Below, piece after piece: positions 1-8,151 of a DNA stretch of 64,000 nt; positions within the stretch are counted from its first letter, which is position 1; the number at the start of each line of letters is the position of its first letter. Under the pieces are notes generated by a model, which made no database searches, was not told the DNA's origin, and saw nothing but the letters and a program-made list of their open reading frames with translations. A program made the position numbers and the translations under genes. This DNA is from Gemmatimonadota bacterium (GTDB lineage Bacteria; Gemmatimonadota; Gemmatimonadetes; Gemmatimonadales; GWC2-71-9). The stretch spans positions 682,001 to 746,000 of the forward strand of contig JADJOM010000003.1 in NCBI GenBank assembly GCA_016713785.1, read 5' to 3'.

Positions 1-11
1 GTCCTTCCTCA

Positions 12-31
12 GGGGTGGTGCGCGCCACCCC
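12..31. other. Short GC-rich inverted repeat
   Basis: A perfect 7-bp stem (GGGGTGG pairing with CCACCCC) around a 6-nt loop lies about 100 bp upstream of the subtilase gene. No T-tract follows. It may be the end of an upstream transcription unit cut off by the window edge or part of a leader. Bases 32-132 show nothing else beyond the GGAGGG ribosome binding site next to the start at 133. Confidence 0.3.
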
Positions 32-132
32 GATCGCACTCGACGACATCTGGCAGTTCCGCCTGGCTGGTACGGCCTCCCTCCCCCCTGGGATCGCCCC
101 CGGCCGGTTCATTCAACCCTGTTGGAGGGTTC

Positions 133-1899
133 ATGCAGAAGAAGCTGCTCGCGTTGGCGTGTTCCGCCCTGCTGGTCGCGGCCTGTTCGGACGGTCCGAC
201 GGGCACCACGCAGGAACCGCTGCTCAACGTGTACCGCACGCCGGGCGCCCAGCTGGTCCCGGGCCGGTACATCGTGCTGTTCAAGCAGGGCAAGTTCGCG
301 GATGTGGGGGCGGAGGCGCGCCGGATCGTGTCCGGCGAAAGCGGGCGGATGCTCTTCGTGTATGACAAGGCGGCCCACGGCTTCGCGGCCGACCTGTCGG
401 ACGCGGCGATCGAGCGGCTGCGGCGGAACCCGAACGTCGCGCTGATCGAGCAGGACGGCATCGTCACCCTCGACGCCACCCAGGCGCCGACCCCGTCGTG
501 GGGCCTGGACCGCATCGACCAGGCGAACCTGCCGCTCAACAACAGCTACACCTACCCGAACACCGGCGCCGGCACGCACTTCTACGGCATCGACACCGGC
601 ATTCTCGGTGGCATCAACGGCACTGGCACCACGCCGCACGTGGACATCGCCGGGCGCCTGAGCACCGGCTTTGACGCGATCACCGTCGGCGGCACCGCCA
701 ATGACTGCAACGGGCACGGCACTCACACCGCGACCACCGCGGCGGGCACCACGTACGGCGTCGCCAAGACGGCCACCGTGCACCCGGTCCGGGTGCTCAA
801 CTGCAGCGGCTCGGGCACCTTCGCCCAGGTCGTGGCGGGCATCAACTGGGTCACCGGCGACCACCAGGCCCACCCCGGCCAGAACTCGGTGGCCAACATG
901 AGCCTCGGCGGCGGCGCGGATCCGGCCACCGACGCGGCCGTGAACGCCTCGATCGCGGCGGGCGTGGTGTACTCCCTGTCGGCCGGCAACAGCTTCGGCG
1001 CCGACGCCTGCACCCAGTCCCCGGCGCGCGTCACCGCGGGCCTGACCGTGATGGCGTTCGACATCACCGACCGGCTGGCCAACTTCTCCAACATCGGCAC
1101 CTGCACCGACCTGGGCGCGCCGGGCGTCAACATCACCGCCGGCTGGATCGGCAGCCCGACCGCGACCAGCACCATCAGCGGCACCTCGATGTCGGCCCCG
1201 CACGTGGCCGGCGCCGCGCTGCTCTACCTGGCCGCTAACCCGGGCTCCACGGTGGCGCAGGTCAACGCCGCGATCATCAACAACGCCACCAACGGCATCA
1301 TCGGCGGCGTCGGCGGCGGCGCGTTCCCGGCCAACTCGCCGAACAAGAACCTGAACATCCAGTTCATCGGTGGCGGCGGGCCGGTCAACCAGCCCCCGGT
1401 CGCCAGCTTCACCTGGTCGTGCACCGGCCTGTCGTGCACCTTCAACGGCGCCGGCTCCAGCGACCCGGATGGCACCATCGCCTCGTACAACTGGACCATC
1501 GCCGCGGGCACCTCGGTCTCCACCGCGTCGTCGTTCTCGCGCACCTTCCCGTCGGCCCGGACGTTCACGCTCACGCTGACCGTCACCGACAACCAGGGCG
1601 CCACCAACAGCACCACCCAGACCATCACGGTCACGGGTGGCGGCAGCAACGTGCCGCCGGTGTCCAGCTTCACCTACAGCTGCACCGCCGCGCATGCCTG
1701 CACCTTCACCTCGACCTCGACCGATCCGGACGGCACCATCGCCAGCTACGCGTGGAAGCTGGCCGCCGGCAACACGGTCTCGACCGCCGCGAGCTTCTCC
1801 CGGACCTTCCCGTCGGCGCGCACCTTTGCCCTGACCCTCACGGTCACGGACAACGGCGGGGCGACCAACAGCAGCACCCAGACGATCACCGTTCCGTAA
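133..1899 (+). CDS. Secreted lipoprotein subtilase (S8) with two C-terminal PKD domains
   Basis: This is an exported serine protease of 588 residues. A lipoprotein signal peptide ends at a lipobox LVAAC with Cys18. Residues about 44-112 match the I9 inhibitor prodomain (GRYIVLFKQ ... ALIEQDG). The S8 triad is Asp154 (GIDTG), His195 (NGHGTHT) and Ser352 (SGTSMSAPHVAG), with oxyanion Asn286 (SAGNS). Two PKD-type beta-sandwich repeats follow at about 419-501 and 506-588. The ATG is preceded by GGAGGG at good spacing. The gene stands alone and ends at a strong terminator. It probably degrades extracellular protein at the cell surface; the PKD repeats usually mediate substrate or surface binding. 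Family assignment is certain, substrate unknown. Confidence 0.95.
   Translation: MQKKLLALACSALLVAACSDGPTGTTQEPLLNVYRTPGAQLVPGRYIVLFKQGKFADVGAEARRIVSGESGRMLFVYDKAAHGFAADLSDAAIERLRRNPNVALIEQDGIVTLDATQAPTPSWGLDRIDQANLPLNNSYTYPNTGAGTHFYGIDTGILGGINGTGTTPHVDIAGRLSTGFDAITVGGTANDCNGHGTHTATTAAGTTYGVAKTATVHPVRVLNCSGSGTFAQVVAGINWVTGDHQAHPGQNSVANMSLGGGADPATDAAVNASIAAGVVYSLSAGNSFGADACTQSPARVTAGLTVMAFDITDRLANFSNIGTCTDLGAPGVNITAGWIGSPTATSTISGTSMSAPHVAGAALLYLAANPGSTVAQVNAAIINNATNGIIGGVGGGAFPANSPNKNLNIQFIGGGGPVNQPPVASFTWSCTGLSCTFNGAGSSDPDGTIASYNWTIAAGTSVSTASSFSRTFPSARTFTLTLTVTDNQGATNSTTQTITVTGGGSNVPPVSSFTYSCTAAHACTFTSTSTDPDGTIASYAWKLAAGNTVSTAASFSRTFPSARTFALTLTVTDNGGATNSSTQTITVP
1387..1896 (+). repeat. Tandem PKD-encoding duplication
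   Basis: Two units of about 249 bp (1387-1635 and 1648-1896) encode near-identical PKD domains. Both carry PPV.SFT, DPDGTIASY, SFSRTFPSARTF and LTLTVTD in the same order, and both end TQTITV. The similarity extends to the DNA, pointing to a fairly recent internal duplication. Confidence 0.85.
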
Positions 1900-1921
1900 G
1901 GTCGCCTGGCGCACGCTCCCG

Positions 1922-1959
1922 GCCGCCGGACCCCCTTGGGGTCCGGCGGCTGGTTTTTT
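1922..1959 (+). terminator. Rho-independent terminator after the subtilase gene
   Basis: A perfect 13-bp stem (1922-1934 with 1938-1950) closes a 3-nt loop and is followed directly by TGGTTTTTT. It is the clearest intrinsic terminator in the window. Confidence 0.93.
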
Positions 1960-1998
1960 CCGCCCCGTCGACGCGCTAACTCACCATCCCTGAATCGG

Positions 1999-2027
1999 TT
2001 GCCGGGCCCCAGCGGGGCCGTTAGCTT
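1999..2027 (+). promoter_or_regulatory. Sigma-70-type promoter for the PTS IIA-aspS pair
   Basis: TTGCCG (1999-2004), a 17-bp spacer, then TAGCTT (2022-2027). It sits between the terminator at 1922 and the TTG start at 2055, leaving a leader of about 20 nt. Confidence 0.6.
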
Positions 2028-2054
2028 CCCCGGGTCCCTAGCCAGAATCCCGGA

Positions 2055-2510
2055 TTGCTGCTGACCGACCTGCTGACGCCCGAGCGTATCAAGGTGCCCC
2101 TCGCGGCCGCCGACAAGGCGGGCGTGCTGCGGGAACTGACCCTGCTGCTGGCCGACCGCGCCGGCGCCCCCCTGGACCCGCTGCTCGCGGCCGTGCTGGA
2201 GCGCGAGGCCGTCCTCTCCACCGGCATCGGGCACGGTATCGCCATTCCCCACGCCAAGTCGCCGCTGGTGCAGGAGCTGATGCTGGTCTCGGGGAGTTCC
2301 CCGGCCGGGGTGCCCTTCGAGGCCCTCGACGGGGAACCGGTGCGGCTCTTCTTCCTGCTCATCGGCCCCGACAGCGCGGCCGGGCTGCACGTCAAGGCGC
2401 TGTCCCGGATCGCCCGGCTGGTGCGGCGGGAGAGCGTGCGCGAGGCCCTGCTGGCCGCGCCGGACGCGGCCGCCTTCCACCAGATCCTGATCGAGGCCGA
2501 AGAACGATGA
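2055..2510 (+). CDS. PTS IIA (nitrogen/fructose-type, PtsN-like) protein
   Basis: The 151-residue product has the single-domain PTS EIIA fold of the fructose/PtsN type. The phosphorylatable histidine is His66 in GIAIPHAK, and the flanking TGIGHGIAIPHA signature is intact. No EIIB, EIIC or HPr gene lies nearby, so a regulatory rather than transport role is likely, as for PtsN. Start is TTG at 2055, placed by the upstream promoter and the domain beginning; no strong ribosome binding site is visible. It overlaps aspS by four bases (ATGA), so the two are probably translationally coupled. Confidence 0.85.
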   Translation: MLLTDLLTPERIKVPLAAADKAGVLRELTLLLADRAGAPLDPLLAAVLEREAVLSTGIGHGIAIPHAKSPLVQELMLVSGSSPAGVPFEALDGEPVRLFFLLIGPDSAAGLHVKALSRIARLVRRESVREALLAAPDAAAFHQILIEAEER

Positions 2511-4273
2511 GCGCCGCCACGTCCCTGCGGACCCACCGCGCCGGCAGCCTGCGCCGCGAGCATGTCGGCCAGACCGTCCGGCTGGGCGGCTGGGTCCACC
2601 GCACCCGCGACCTCGGCGGCGTGGTGTTCATGGATTTGCGCGACCGCGACGGCCTGGTGCAGCTCTCCTTCGACCCCCGGTTCACGCCCCCCGAGGTGCT
2701 GCGGCGGGCCGGGGCGGTGGGCACCGAGTCGGTGGTGCTGGTCGAGGGCGAGGTCGCGCTGCGGCCCGAGTCGGCGCGGGACGCGTCGATCGCCTCACGC
2801 GAGGTCGAGGTGCAGGTGCGCGTCTTCCAGGTGGTGGGCCCGGCGCTGGTGCCGGCCATCCCGGTGGCCCGCAAGGAAGGCGAGGAGCTGCCGGCGGAGG
2901 AACTCCGGCTCAAGCACCGCGTGCTCGACCTGCGCCGCCCGGAGCTGCAGCGGAGCCTCCAGCTGCGGCACCGGCTGCTGCAGCGGGCCCGCGCCACGCT
3001 GGCGGCGGAGGGCTTCCTCGAGATCGAGACCCCGATCCTCACCAAGCCGACGCCCGAGGGGGCGCGCGACTACCTGGTGCCGAGCCGGGTGCACCCGGGG
3101 GAGTTCTACGCGCTGCCCCAGTCGCCCCAGATCTACAAGCAGCTGCTGATGGTGGCCGGCTACGACCGCTACTTCCAGATCGCGCGCTGCTTCCGCGACG
3201 AGGACCTGCGCGCCGACCGGCAGCCGGAGTTCACCCAGATCGACCTCGAGGCCTCGTTCGTCCGGCAGGACGACATCATGGCGTTCATCGAGGCGGTGCT
3301 GGTGGCGTTGTGGGACGAGGCGGGGCATCCGATCGCCCAGCCCTTCCGCCGGCTCCCCTACCGCGAGGCGATGGAGCGCTGGGGGATCGACAAGCCGGAC
3401 CTCCGGTACGGGTTCGAGCTCACCGACCTCACCGGCCAGGTGGCGTCCGACGCGGCGGAGTTCGTGGCCAGCGCGATCGCCGCCGGTGGCCGGGTGCGCG
3501 GGCTGGTGGTGCCGGGCGCCGGGCTGAGCCGCAAGGACCTCGACGGGCTCACCCAGGTGGCCAAGGCGGCCCGGGCGGGCGGGCTCATCTGGGCGCGCCT
3601 GGGCGCGCAGGGCTGGGAAGGGCAGGGGGTCAAGGCCATCGGCGCCGCGACGCTCGCCGCCCTCGGCGGCAGCGCCGGCGACCTGCTGCTCGCGGTGGTG
3701 GGCCCCGACGCCATCACCAGCCCGGCGCTCCACGCGGTGCGCACCGAGGTCATCCGGAAGCTCAACCCGGCGCCCCGCACGGCCCATGCCTTCTGCTGGG
3801 TGGTGGACTTCCCCCTGTTCGAGCAGGACGAGGCCAGCGGCGAGTGGATCTTCACCCACCACCCCTTCACCGCGCCGCACCCGGACGATGCCGCCTACTT
3901 CGCGAGCGACCCGGGCCGCTGCCGGGCGCTGCACTACGACGCGGTGTACAACGGCAACGAGCTGGGCTCGGGATCCATCCGGATCACGGATCCCGCGATG
4001 CAGTCGGCGGTCTTCCAGAAGCTGGGGATCGGGCCCGAGGACCAGCGCCGCCGGTTCGGGTTCCTCCTCGATGCCCTGGCCACCGGGGCGCCGCCGCACG
4101 GGGGCTTCGCGATCGGGTTCGACCGGGTGGCCATGCTGCTCTCCGGCGCTACCAGCCTGCGGGATGTGATCGCGTTCCCCAAGACCACGGCGGCGCGGGC
4201 CCTCTTCGAGGGGGCGCCCACGCCGGTGAGCAACGACGACCTCCGGGCCCTGCACGTGCGGGCGATCGAGTAG
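2507..4273 (+). CDS. aspS: Aspartyl-tRNA synthetase
   Basis: The product of 588 residues charges tRNA-Asp and is a class II synthetase of bacterial length. An OB-fold anticodon-binding domain occupies about residues 10-110 (GGWVHRTRDLGGVVFMDLRD). Motif 2 is FRDED at 229-233 followed by RQPEF. A bacterial GAD-type insert spans roughly 290-420. Motif 3 is GFAIGFDR at 533-540; the common form is GLAFGLDR, so two positions are conservative variants. ATG at 2507 overlaps the IIA gene. Whether the enzyme also aspartylates tRNA-Asn cannot be decided from the sequence here. Confidence 0.97.
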   Translation: MSAATSLRTHRAGSLRREHVGQTVRLGGWVHRTRDLGGVVFMDLRDRDGLVQLSFDPRFTPPEVLRRAGAVGTESVVLVEGEVALRPESARDASIASREVEVQVRVFQVVGPALVPAIPVARKEGEELPAEELRLKHRVLDLRRPELQRSLQLRHRLLQRARATLAAEGFLEIETPILTKPTPEGARDYLVPSRVHPGEFYALPQSPQIYKQLLMVAGYDRYFQIARCFRDEDLRADRQPEFTQIDLEASFVRQDDIMAFIEAVLVALWDEAGHPIAQPFRRLPYREAMERWGIDKPDLRYGFELTDLTGQVASDAAEFVASAIAAGGRVRGLVVPGAGLSRKDLDGLTQVAKAARAGGLIWARLGAQGWEGQGVKAIGAATLAALGGSAGDLLLAVVGPDAITSPALHAVRTEVIRKLNPAPRTAHAFCWVVDFPLFEQDEASGEWIFTHHPFTAPHPDDAAYFASDPGRCRALHYDAVYNGNELGSGSIRITDPAMQSAVFQKLGIGPEDQRRRFGFLLDALATGAPPHGGFAIGFDRVAMLLSGATSLRDVIAFPKTTAARALFEGAPTPVSNDDLRALHVRAIE

Positions 4274-4322
4274 GCCCGGCCGTTCGGGCACCGCGGACCC
4301 ACGACTGACGGGAGGATCACCC

Positions 4323-5273
4323 TTGGCCGACGACGTCCAGCACCGGCTCTCCACCGAAGGCGCCGACCCGCTCCTCCTGGCGGGCGTCAACGAGGCCAAC
4401 CTCCTCGAGCTCGCGCGCGCCACCGGCGTCCGCGCCGCCCTCCGCGGCGACACGCTCACCCTCGGCGGGACGCTCGAGCAGGTGGAACGGGCCACGCCGG
4501 TGGTGCAGGGGATGCTGGAGCTTGCGCGCATGGGCGAGACCGTCACCCCCGAGGACGTGGCCCGGCTGGTGGCCGCGGGCCCGCTCACCGAGGGGCCGGG
4601 GACGCTCGACCACAAGATCATCCTGCCCGGGCTGCGCCGGGTGATCGCCGCCAAGACCCAGGGCCAGCGCGACTACCTGCAGGCCGTGGCCACCCACGAC
4701 ATCGTGGTGGGTATCGGCCCCGCCGGCACGGGCAAGACCTACCTGGCGGTGGCCAAGGCGGTGGAGGCGCTCGCCCGCAAGCGGGTGCGGCGCATCGTGC
4801 TGGCGCGGCCGGCGGTGGAGGCGGGCGAGTCGCTCGGCTTCCTGCCCGGCGACCTGCAGGCCAAGGTCGATCCCTACCTGCGCCCGCTCTACGATGCGCT
4901 TGAGGACATGATGCCGCATGACCGGGTGCAGAAGGCGCTCGAGCAGCGGGTCATCGAGATCGCCCCGCTGGCCTACATGCGCGGCCGGACCCTGCAGGAC
5001 GCCTTCATCATCCTCGACGAGGCCCAGAACGCGACCGGCGCGCAGATGAAGATGTTCCTCACCCGCCTCGGCGTGAACAGCAAGGTCGTGGTGACCGGCG
5101 ACAAGACCCAGATCGACCTCCCGCGGCGCGAGGACTCCGGCCTGGTGCAGATCGAGCGGATCCTCCCCGGCGTGGACGGCATCGCCTTCTGCTACCTCGA
5201 CGAGAATGACGTCGTCCGCCACCGCCTGGTCCGGGAGATCATCCGCGCCTACGCCGCGGACCAGCACGGGTGA
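4323..5273 (+). CDS. PhoH-family ATPase
   Basis: A 316-residue PhoH-like P-loop protein of unknown exact role, often linked to RNA metabolism with YbeY. An N-terminal RNA-binding-like region (about 15-95) precedes the ATPase domain. Walker A is GPAGTGKT at 132-139 and Walker B is ILDEAQN with Asp232-Glu233. Start is TTG at 4323, chosen because GGGAGG lies just upstream and the reading frame has no better start. It is followed after 42 bp by ybeY, the classical phoH-ybeY order. Confidence 0.92.
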   Translation: MADDVQHRLSTEGADPLLLAGVNEANLLELARATGVRAALRGDTLTLGGTLEQVERATPVVQGMLELARMGETVTPEDVARLVAAGPLTEGPGTLDHKIILPGLRRVIAAKTQGQRDYLQAVATHDIVVGIGPAGTGKTYLAVAKAVEALARKRVRRIVLARPAVEAGESLGFLPGDLQAKVDPYLRPLYDALEDMMPHDRVQKALEQRVIEIAPLAYMRGRTLQDAFIILDEAQNATGAQMKMFLTRLGVNSKVVVTGDKTQIDLPRREDSGLVQIERILPGVDGIAFCYLDENDVVRHRLVREIIRAYAADQHG

Positions 5274-5315
5274 GCTGCGCCGCCCGCAGGGCCCGCCGGG
5301 CCGGAGGGACCCGCC

Positions 5316-5759
5316 GTGCGTCCGGCCACCGACCGGCGTAAGCGGGTCACGGTCGTGGTGGCGGGACGCTCGCCGCTCCCGGCGGCCACCGTCGCGCGGG
5401 TGGCGCGCGCCACGCTGGCCACCGCGCGGCGGCCCGTGGTGACGCTGCAGGTCACCTGGCTGACGCGGCCGGCCATGCAGCGGCTGCACCGGACGTGGAA
5501 GGGCCAGGACCGGCCCACCGACGTGCTCTCCTTTGCGCTGGTGGCCCCCGACGGTACGATCACGGGCGACGTGTACATCTGCCCCGCCGTGGCCCGGCAG
5601 CAGGCCCGGGAGTTCGGGGTCCCACCCCGCGAGGAGGCCATCCGCCTCGTGGTGCACGGGGCGCTGCACGTGCTCGGCCTCGACCACCCCGAGGGGGAGG
5701 CCCGCACCCGGTCCGCGATGTGGCGGGCGCAGGAACGCCTCGTCTCCAGGCTCGCATGA
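5316..5759 (+). CDS. ybeY: Endoribonuclease YbeY (rRNA maturation)
   Basis: A 147-residue zinc-dependent RNase acting in 16S rRNA 3'-end maturation and ribosome quality control. The metal triad HxxxHxxxxxH is complete: His114, His118 and His124 in VHGALHVLGLDH. The upstream PTDVLSF element typical of the family is present. Start is GTG at 5316 with GGAGGG 9 nt upstream. The stop overlaps the next gene by four bases (ATGA). Confidence 0.95.
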   Translation: MRPATDRRKRVTVVVAGRSPLPAATVARVARATLATARRPVVTLQVTWLTRPAMQRLHRTWKGQDRPTDVLSFALVAPDGTITGDVYICPAVARQQAREFGVPPREEAIRLVVHGALHVLGLDHPEGEARTRSAMWRAQERLVSRLA

Positions 5760-6949
5760 TCGAAACCCTGCACCACCTGCTGACGCCGTTCGCGACCTTC
5801 TGCTTTGCGCTCTGGGCCGCGTGGCTTTCGTTTGCCGCCGAGGCGGACACCGAGGTCCCGCGGATCCTCGCCGATCAGCAGGTCGGCGTGGGGGGACGGC
5901 TGCCCCCCGCGCGCGCGCTCTACGCCGGCCACCTCTTCCTGCTGGTGCTCGCGGGCGCCGCGGGCGGAATCGCGGAGACCTGGTGGGAGTGGGCGCCGCT
6001 CGGCGCCACGCTGCGCCTGCTGCTGGCCGTGGTGCTGGTGTGGGTGGTGGCGAGCCTCCTGCCGCGCCTGCTCGCCGCGGTGGCGCCCGACCTGCCGCCG
6101 CTGGTGCGCCCCGCCGCACTCCGGAGCCTGCGGGTGTTCGCGCCGCTCCTGGCCCTTGTGGCCCGGGCCGACAACCGCATCCGGGCGCCAAGCCCCGCCC
6201 TCAATCGCGAAAGCGGACCGGCCCGGCGCGACATGCTGCTCGGGCTCTTTTCCCTGGCCGACATGACGGTGGCGGAGGTGATGACGCCGCGGATCGACAT
6301 CATCGCGGTGGACACCGCCGCGACCGGCGAGGAGGTGGTCGCCACCCTCCGCCGGTCCGAGCACGCGCGCATCCTGGTCCTGGACGGGCACCCCGACGCC
6401 GTGGTCGGCGTGCTCTACGCCAAGGACATGGTCGCCAGCCTCGCCACCGGTGCCGAGGCGGGGGAGTGGCAGGCCTTCATCCGGCCCGCGGCCTTCGTGC
6501 CGGAAGGGAAGACCCTCGACCGCCAGCTGCGCGACTTCCAGCGCGGGCCGAGCCACCTCGCGGTGGTGGTCGACGAGTTCGGCGGCACCGCGGGCCTGAT
6601 CACGCTCGAGGACATCCTGGAGGAGGTGGTGGGCGAGATCCAGGACGAGCACGACACCGACGAGGCGCCGCCGATCGTGGAAGACGCCGAGGGGCGCCTG
6701 TCCATCGAGGGCGGCGTGCCGCTGGCCGAGCTGGAGGCGCTGCTCGGGCACCACTTCCAGCGGGAGGACCTGGCCACCGTGGGCGGTCTCGCGCTCGACC
6801 TGTTCGGGCGGGTGCCCCGCAGCGGCGAGCGCACCGAGGTGGACGGCTACGAACTGGTGGCGGAGCAGGTGGCGCGCCGGCGGGTGCGGCGGGTGCTGAT
6901 CACCCGGCCTGCGCCCCTCGAGGCGGAGCCGGGGGAGGGCGCCGGATGA
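5756..6949 (+). CDS. CorC/HlyC-type membrane protein with CBS pair (first copy)
   Basis: A 397-residue membrane protein. Hydrophobic segments lie at about 8-28, 55-75 and 82-112, then a cytoplasmic CBS pair starting with VAEVMTPRIDIIAV (near 170), and a C-terminal CorC_HlyC domain preceded by VVVDEFGGTAGLITLEDILE. The N-terminal membrane part is shorter and less canonical than a full CNNM/DUF21 domain. The ATG at 5756 overlaps the ybeY stop; a longer frame upstream lies inside ybeY and was not used. Members of this family are linked to Mg2+/Co2+ efflux or resistance, which fits mgtE just downstream. Confidence 0.88.
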   Translation: MIETLHHLLTPFATFCFALWAAWLSFAAEADTEVPRILADQQVGVGGRLPPARALYAGHLFLLVLAGAAGGIAETWWEWAPLGATLRLLLAVVLVWVVASLLPRLLAAVAPDLPPLVRPAALRSLRVFAPLLALVARADNRIRAPSPALNRESGPARRDMLLGLFSLADMTVAEVMTPRIDIIAVDTAATGEEVVATLRRSEHARILVLDGHPDAVVGVLYAKDMVASLATGAEAGEWQAFIRPAAFVPEGKTLDRQLRDFQRGPSHLAVVVDEFGGTAGLITLEDILEEVVGEIQDEHDTDEAPPIVEDAEGRLSIEGGVPLAELEALLGHHFQREDLATVGGLALDLFGRVPRSGERTEVDGYELVAEQVARRRVRRVLITRPAPLEAEPGEGAG

Positions 6950-8151
6950 TCTGGGCCGTCCTCGCCGTGGGCCTCGGGCTCGCCATCTTCGGCGCCATGG
7001 CCGGCACCGCGCTCGTCTCCCTGAGCCGGCTGGAGCTCACCCGCGCGGTGGCCGGCCAGCTCAAGGGCAACGCCGGCTCGCTCGACTGGCTGGCGCAGAT
7101 GGAGGAGTACCTCGGCGTTACCGGGATCCTCACCGCGCTGGGCATGATCATCGTCGGCGCCGCGCTGCCCGCCTTCTTCACCGGCTACACCCTCGCGGCC
7201 CTCGCGCTGGTGCTGGTGCTGGTGGTGGTCCCCGGGGTGCTGCTGGCGGGCTACTTCATCCCCCGCTGGCTGGTGCGGCCCCGGGCCGAGCGGCTGCGCA
7301 GCCTGGTGGTGCCGCTGCTCCGGCTGCTCGCCTCCCTGGTGCGGCTGGTGCTGCCGGCCCGGGCCCGGCCCGGCGCGAGCGAGCTGCGGGCGGTGTGGCG
7401 GGAGGGGGCGGCCATCGGGCTCGCCAAGGACGACGAGCTGCTGATGGTCGGCGGGGTGATGACGTTCACCGAACGCCCGGCCCGCGAGGTCATGACCCCC
7501 CGCACCGAGCTGGTGGCGGTGGCGGAGCACGACGCCCTCGAGGACATCGCCGCGGTCTTCGCGCAGAGCGGCTACAGCCGCCTCCCCGTGTACCGGGGGA
7601 CCCTCGACGAGATCGTGGGGATGCTGCACGCCTTCGACCTCTTCCGCCTGCGCCCCGGCGACCAGCTTCCCATCCGCCCGGTGGCCAACGCGCCGGCCAC
7701 CCGGACTTGCGGCGACCTGCTGCTCGACATGCAGCGGGAGCGCCGCCACCTCGCCGTGGTGCTCGACGAGTTCGGCGGCACCCAGGGGATCGTGACCCTC
7801 GAGGACCTGCTGGAGGAGCTGGTGGGCGAGATCTTCGACGAGCACGACCCCGCGCCGGAGGCCGAGGCCGCCGGCCCGCTGCTGTTCGAGACGGACGGCG
7901 GCACGCCGGTGAGCGCCATCGAGGAGCGCTTCGAGCTCCGGCTGCCCGAGGTGCGGGTGAGCACCGCCGGTGGCCTGCTGGCCGAGCTGGCCGGCCGGAT
8001 CCCGCAGGCCGGTGAACGGTTCATGGTGCGCGGGCTCGAGTTCGAGGTGATGCAGGCCTCGCCTACCCGGGTGGACCGGGTGCTGATCCGTCGCGGGGCC
8101 GCGCCGCCCATCGTGCTGTCCCCGCCCGTGGCCGGAGGAGGCCTCGCGTGA
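6946..8151 (+). CDS. CorC/HlyC-type membrane protein with CBS pair (second copy)
   Basis: A 401-residue paralogue of the preceding product with the same order: N-terminal membrane segments (about 2-22, 60-78, 82-106), CBS pair beginning AREVMTPRTELVAV, LDEFGGTQGIVTLEDLLEE, and a CorC_HlyC domain to the C terminus. The ATG at 6946 overlaps the upstream stop by four bases and its own stop overlaps mgtE the same way. The two copies are clearly diverged, so they may form a heteromeric or differentially tuned divalent-cation exporter. Confidence 0.88.
   Translation: MIWAVLAVGLGLAIFGAMAGTALVSLSRLELTRAVAGQLKGNAGSLDWLAQMEEYLGVTGILTALGMIIVGAALPAFFTGYTLAALALVLVLVVVPGVLLAGYFIPRWLVRPRAERLRSLVVPLLRLLASLVRLVLPARARPGASELRAVWREGAAIGLAKDDELLMVGGVMTFTERPAREVMTPRTELVAVAEHDALEDIAAVFAQSGYSRLPVYRGTLDEIVGMLHAFDLFRLRPGDQLPIRPVANAPATRTCGDLLLDMQRERRHLAVVLDEFGGTQGIVTLEDLLEELVGEIFDEHDPAPEAEAAGPLLFETDGGTPVSAIEERFELRLPEVRVSTAGGLLAELAGRIPQAGERFMVRGLEFEVMQASPTRVDRVLIRRGAAPPIVLSPPVAGGGLA

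Noticed and set aside
109..1914. A 601-codon open frame on the minus strand opposite the first subtilase gene
   Set aside because: It is Arg/Gly/Ala-rich with no domain pattern and lies opposite an unmistakable S8/PKD protein. Such frames are common in 70 percent GC DNA. The same applies to other long antisense frames in the window.
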